From the NCBI GenBank assembly GCA_033852095.1, contig JAWSVD010000134.1, positions 37,482 to 101,481 on the forward strand: 64,000 bases of DNA. The letters are read 5' to 3'. A program made the position numbers and the translations under genes. The notes beneath the pieces are model-generated. The model had not been told where the DNA came from, made no database searches, and was given only the letters and a program-made list of their open reading frames with translations. This document shows positions 62,181 through 64,000 of this stretch, piece by piece; within the stretch, counting starts at the first letter, position 1; every line of letters starts with the position of its first letter. The stretch is from CALCKW01 sp033852095 (GTDB taxonomy: Bacteria > Pseudomonadota > Gammaproteobacteria > CALCKW01).

Positions 62181-63422
62181 CTAAGCGCTCATGCGCAGGT
62201 TGCCGCCGCCGTCCAAATCGCATTTTTCCATGATGATGTCCAGCTCGCGAAGACCGATACCGCTGCGACTGAACAGCTCCATCAGGGCTTCATCTTCCAC
62301 CAGACTGACTGGCGCGCCGTGAATGTCCATGGGCAAATATGTGCGCGCAACGCGCAACACATCACTGACACTGACTTCACCACTGGGCCGGTAATTCTCG
62401 GCACTTGCCTCATCCACCACGGTCATCACCACGCTATCGACCCGCATATGGCTGAGCAACATTTCAGTGATCAGCGGCGACAACTGCTCCAGGGTTTCTC
62501 GGTGTTTGGGGTCATCGTGCGCACTTTCAGCAATATCGCCCTGCATCAGCCACGATGAGACCAACCCCGCTTTACAGCACATGCCCGCGTATTCGGCGAG
62601 GTCCGCATCAACACCGTCCAATTCATTGGCGATGGCCGCTGAAAAAGACCCGACCCGGCGCAAATAATCATAGGCCGTCACGACGCGCTCGTAGTGCGCA
62701 GTGCCCGCCGCAGGGAAAGGATGATCCGCGCCCCAACGACTCAAATCTGCGACCAAGTCAGAGGGATCCATCTTGTCAACGAGTTGACGTAATTTCACCA
62801 AGCTGCCGGGAGCACTCTGACCGCTGGTGCCGGCGATGTGAGCCACCACCAAGCTGAGCGCAGGCTCCTGGCGCATGATGTCCAACAGCACAGCGTCGTT
62901 GCCACCGCTGTTTTCATCGAGCAAGGACACAACTGTGTTGATCACACTCTCTCGCAAGGGCAAAGCCAAAGCGCCGGACTGATAGGACTGCATCAAGGTT
63001 TCGAACAGCCCCTCATCATCCCCTTCTAATTCTATTTCTTCGACCAGTGTCGACGAGCTGATCTGCTCATTCATCAACACTGAAAATTGCTTTCGGTCAA
63101 CGCGCAGAAACTGAGCGTCCTCCACCACCGTTGCCTCCACTGGCCGGGGCTGGGCATCAAATAACGCCATCTGCCCCTTCTTCTCGGCGCGGATGCCGAA
63201 TGTTTCGCCCTGCGCATCTTTGCCCTGCACACTGCCCGACACCAAATACACCAGCCAGCGGTGCTCATCGGCTGCCAACAAACGCTGCCGTTTGCTCAGC
63301 TTAAAGCTGGACGCACCTTTGGCTAACTGGGCCAAATTGGCATCATTGAGATTCGATAGCGGTTCATACCGATGAAACAAATTCATCAGCGTGGACACTG
63401 CAGCTGGATCTTGGGTCGACAT
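62181..63422 (-). CDS. Cyclic-nucleotide-binding-like protein with HDOD-like domain
   Basis: 413 residues from MSTQDPAAVSTLMN. Residues about 10-115 follow the cNMP-binding cap (YEPLSNLNDANLAQLAKGASSFKLSKRQRLLAADEHRWLVYLVSGSVQ), but the phosphate-binding cassette is weak. The following part (about 140-410) is helical with TLMQSYQSGALALPLRESVI, an HDOD-type pattern found in signalling proteins without phosphodiesterase residues. Role unknown; probably regulatory and cytoplasmic. Confidence 0.65.
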   Translation of the reverse strand: MSTQDPAAVSTLMNLFHRYEPLSNLNDANLAQLAKGASSFKLSKRQRLLAADEHRWLVYLVSGSVQGKDAQGETFGIRAEKKGQMALFDAQPRPVEATVVEDAQFLRVDRKQFSVLMNEQISSSTLVEEIELEGDDEGLFETLMQSYQSGALALPLRESVINTVVSLLDENSGGNDAVLLDIMRQEPALSLVVAHIAGTSGQSAPGSLVKLRQLVDKMDPSDLVADLSRWGADHPFPAAGTAHYERVVTAYDYLRRVGSFSAAIANELDGVDADLAEYAGMCCKAGLVSSWLMQGDIAESAHDDPKHRETLEQLSPLITEMLLSHMRVDSVVMTVVDEASAENYRPSGEVSVSDVLRVARTYLPMDIHGAPVSLVEDEALMELFSRSGIGLRELDIIMEKCDLDGGGNLRMSA

Positions 63423-63809
63423 GCGTACACTCCGTGGTTTCTTTCTATGGCCTGCGCGGCCTATGCCTACGCCCAGCAATTGCCGCGCCGATTAGTCGTT
63501 TTGCTGGCAAGCCTTTTAAAGACAGAGCCGAAGCAGCCCATTCGAGCCAGGGGCCACTGCCGCTGCCCGAGGCTGAAAACCCTGTTGCAGCGGCCCCGAG
63601 CAATTCAAAGCAGGGACAGCCGAAGGCCTGCAAAAAGCACGTGCAAGCGCAGCGACAATCGCCTGAAAAATTAGCGACCCGCGCACGACAAGCTGAACAA
63701 AGATTCAATAATCGAATCAAATACAGGTCAAAAGAGAAACAGAAAACCCTGAGAACCAGGATTTCAAACGGATAGAAATCAGTGGCTTATATACTCGCAG
63801 CCCTAGAGA
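63423..63809. other. Intergenic region without a confident gene
   Basis: 387 bases. A 113-codon basic frame at 63434-63775 with a GTG start has no family resemblance and low-complexity Ala/Pro/Gln content. I do not call it. The promoter of the minus-strand gene ending at 62181 must lie here. Confidence 0.4.
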
Positions 63810-64000
63810 TCAAAGCAACGCCCTGGCCGCTTCTAGCTCTTCGGCAATCTCCATCAAGAACGCGGACGTATCGCTGATGTCCACACCCTCTGCGATCAAG
63901 CGCGCCCCAATCGGCGTATCAGCCAAATTCACTTCGCTCTCCACGCCCTGCTCTGCAAGACACAACAGGCGAGCTGCTATCACCACTTCCATGATGCCCA
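63810..64000 (-). CDS. C-terminal part of an unidentified protein
   Basis: The frame runs off the right edge. The visible 63 residues include EVVIAARLLCLAEQGVE, TPIGARLIAEG and FLMEIAEELEAARAL and look like a soluble helical protein end. There is an internal ATG at 63992, but the frame continues open upstream. No family recognised. Confidence 0.5.
   Translation of the reverse strand, partial: GIMEVVIAARLLCLAEQGVESEVNLADTPIGARLIAEGVDISDTSAFLMEIAEELEAARALL

Noticed and set aside
1..64000. CRISPR arrays, insertion sequences, prophage, tRNA or rRNA genes
   Set aside because: No regularly spaced repeats, transposase, integrase or phage genes, or tRNA/rRNA-like sequences were recognised on either strand.

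Overview
The window is chromosomal DNA from a GC-rich gammaproteobacterium. It most resembles the marine Cellvibrionales or Pseudomonas-like groups (inference from gene content and order; no search was run). The supporting markers are lpoA-yraN-diaA, petABC-sspAB, murA-hisG-hisD-hisC, the lptCAB-rpoN-hpf-ptsN-rapZ-npr block, a ribonucleotide reductase split into NrdJa and NrdJb as in Pseudomonas, and minCDE. Genes are densely packed, and many same-strand neighbours share 1 or 4 bases. No rRNA, tRNA, insertion sequence, prophage or CRISPR array was recognised. Two N bases at 29946-29947 mark an assembly ambiguity.

Layout. 1-3.7 kb: end of lpoA, yraN, a diaA-like gene, then sspA-sspB on the minus strand. 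3.9-6.5 kb: the cytochrome bc1 operon petABC (minus). 6.7-10.2 kb: a NIF3-like protein, a DegS/AlgW protease, an outer-membrane barrel and a LysE exporter. 10.3-16 kb: a minus-strand operon murA-hisG-DAHP synthase-hisD-hisC-ykgJ, with the aromatic-pathway enzyme embedded in the histidine genes. 16.1-26.7 kb: plus-strand LPS transport and nitrogen-PTS block (yrbG, kdsD, lptC, lptA, lptB, rpoN, hpf, ptsN, hprK, rapZ, npr, ptsI), lacking kdsC and carrying an HPr kinase. 26.9-34 kb: mgtE, a GST, a DUF2797 protein, a MocR-type regulator, a degenerate EAL protein and an IMPase/HisN-like phosphatase.

34.4-43.6 kb is the most unusual stretch. It holds a dimethylglycine/sarcosine-dehydrogenase-like flavoprotein, a MauG-like di-heme protein with an extra N-terminal domain, and a 1319-residue secreted protein. 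The N-terminus of that large protein looks like a shortened copper amine oxidase catalytic core, followed by Ig-like, P-type and four PPC domains and a GlyGly-CTERM tail. It is translationally coupled to a small membrane-anchored protein that may supply the missing non-catalytic domains. Together this may be an amine-oxidation module not described in this form.

44-48.8 kb: YhhQ transporter, Pta, an isolated heparinase II/III-like enzyme, csrA and a stand-alone DUF3391 protein. 49.4-53.5 kb: nrdJa-nrdJb behind two well-spaced NrdR-box-like sites, then DUF2835, a small hypothetical protein and a parvulin. 53.7-64 kb: minCDE, an RpiR regulator, a porin, an NRDE protein, bolA, slt, a small methyltransferase, adk, a cyclic-nucleotide-binding/HDOD-like protein and a partial gene at the edge.

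Most of the window is housekeeping: envelope assembly, respiration, amino-acid synthesis, DNA precursor supply and division. The accessory interest lies at 29-44 kb and around csrA.
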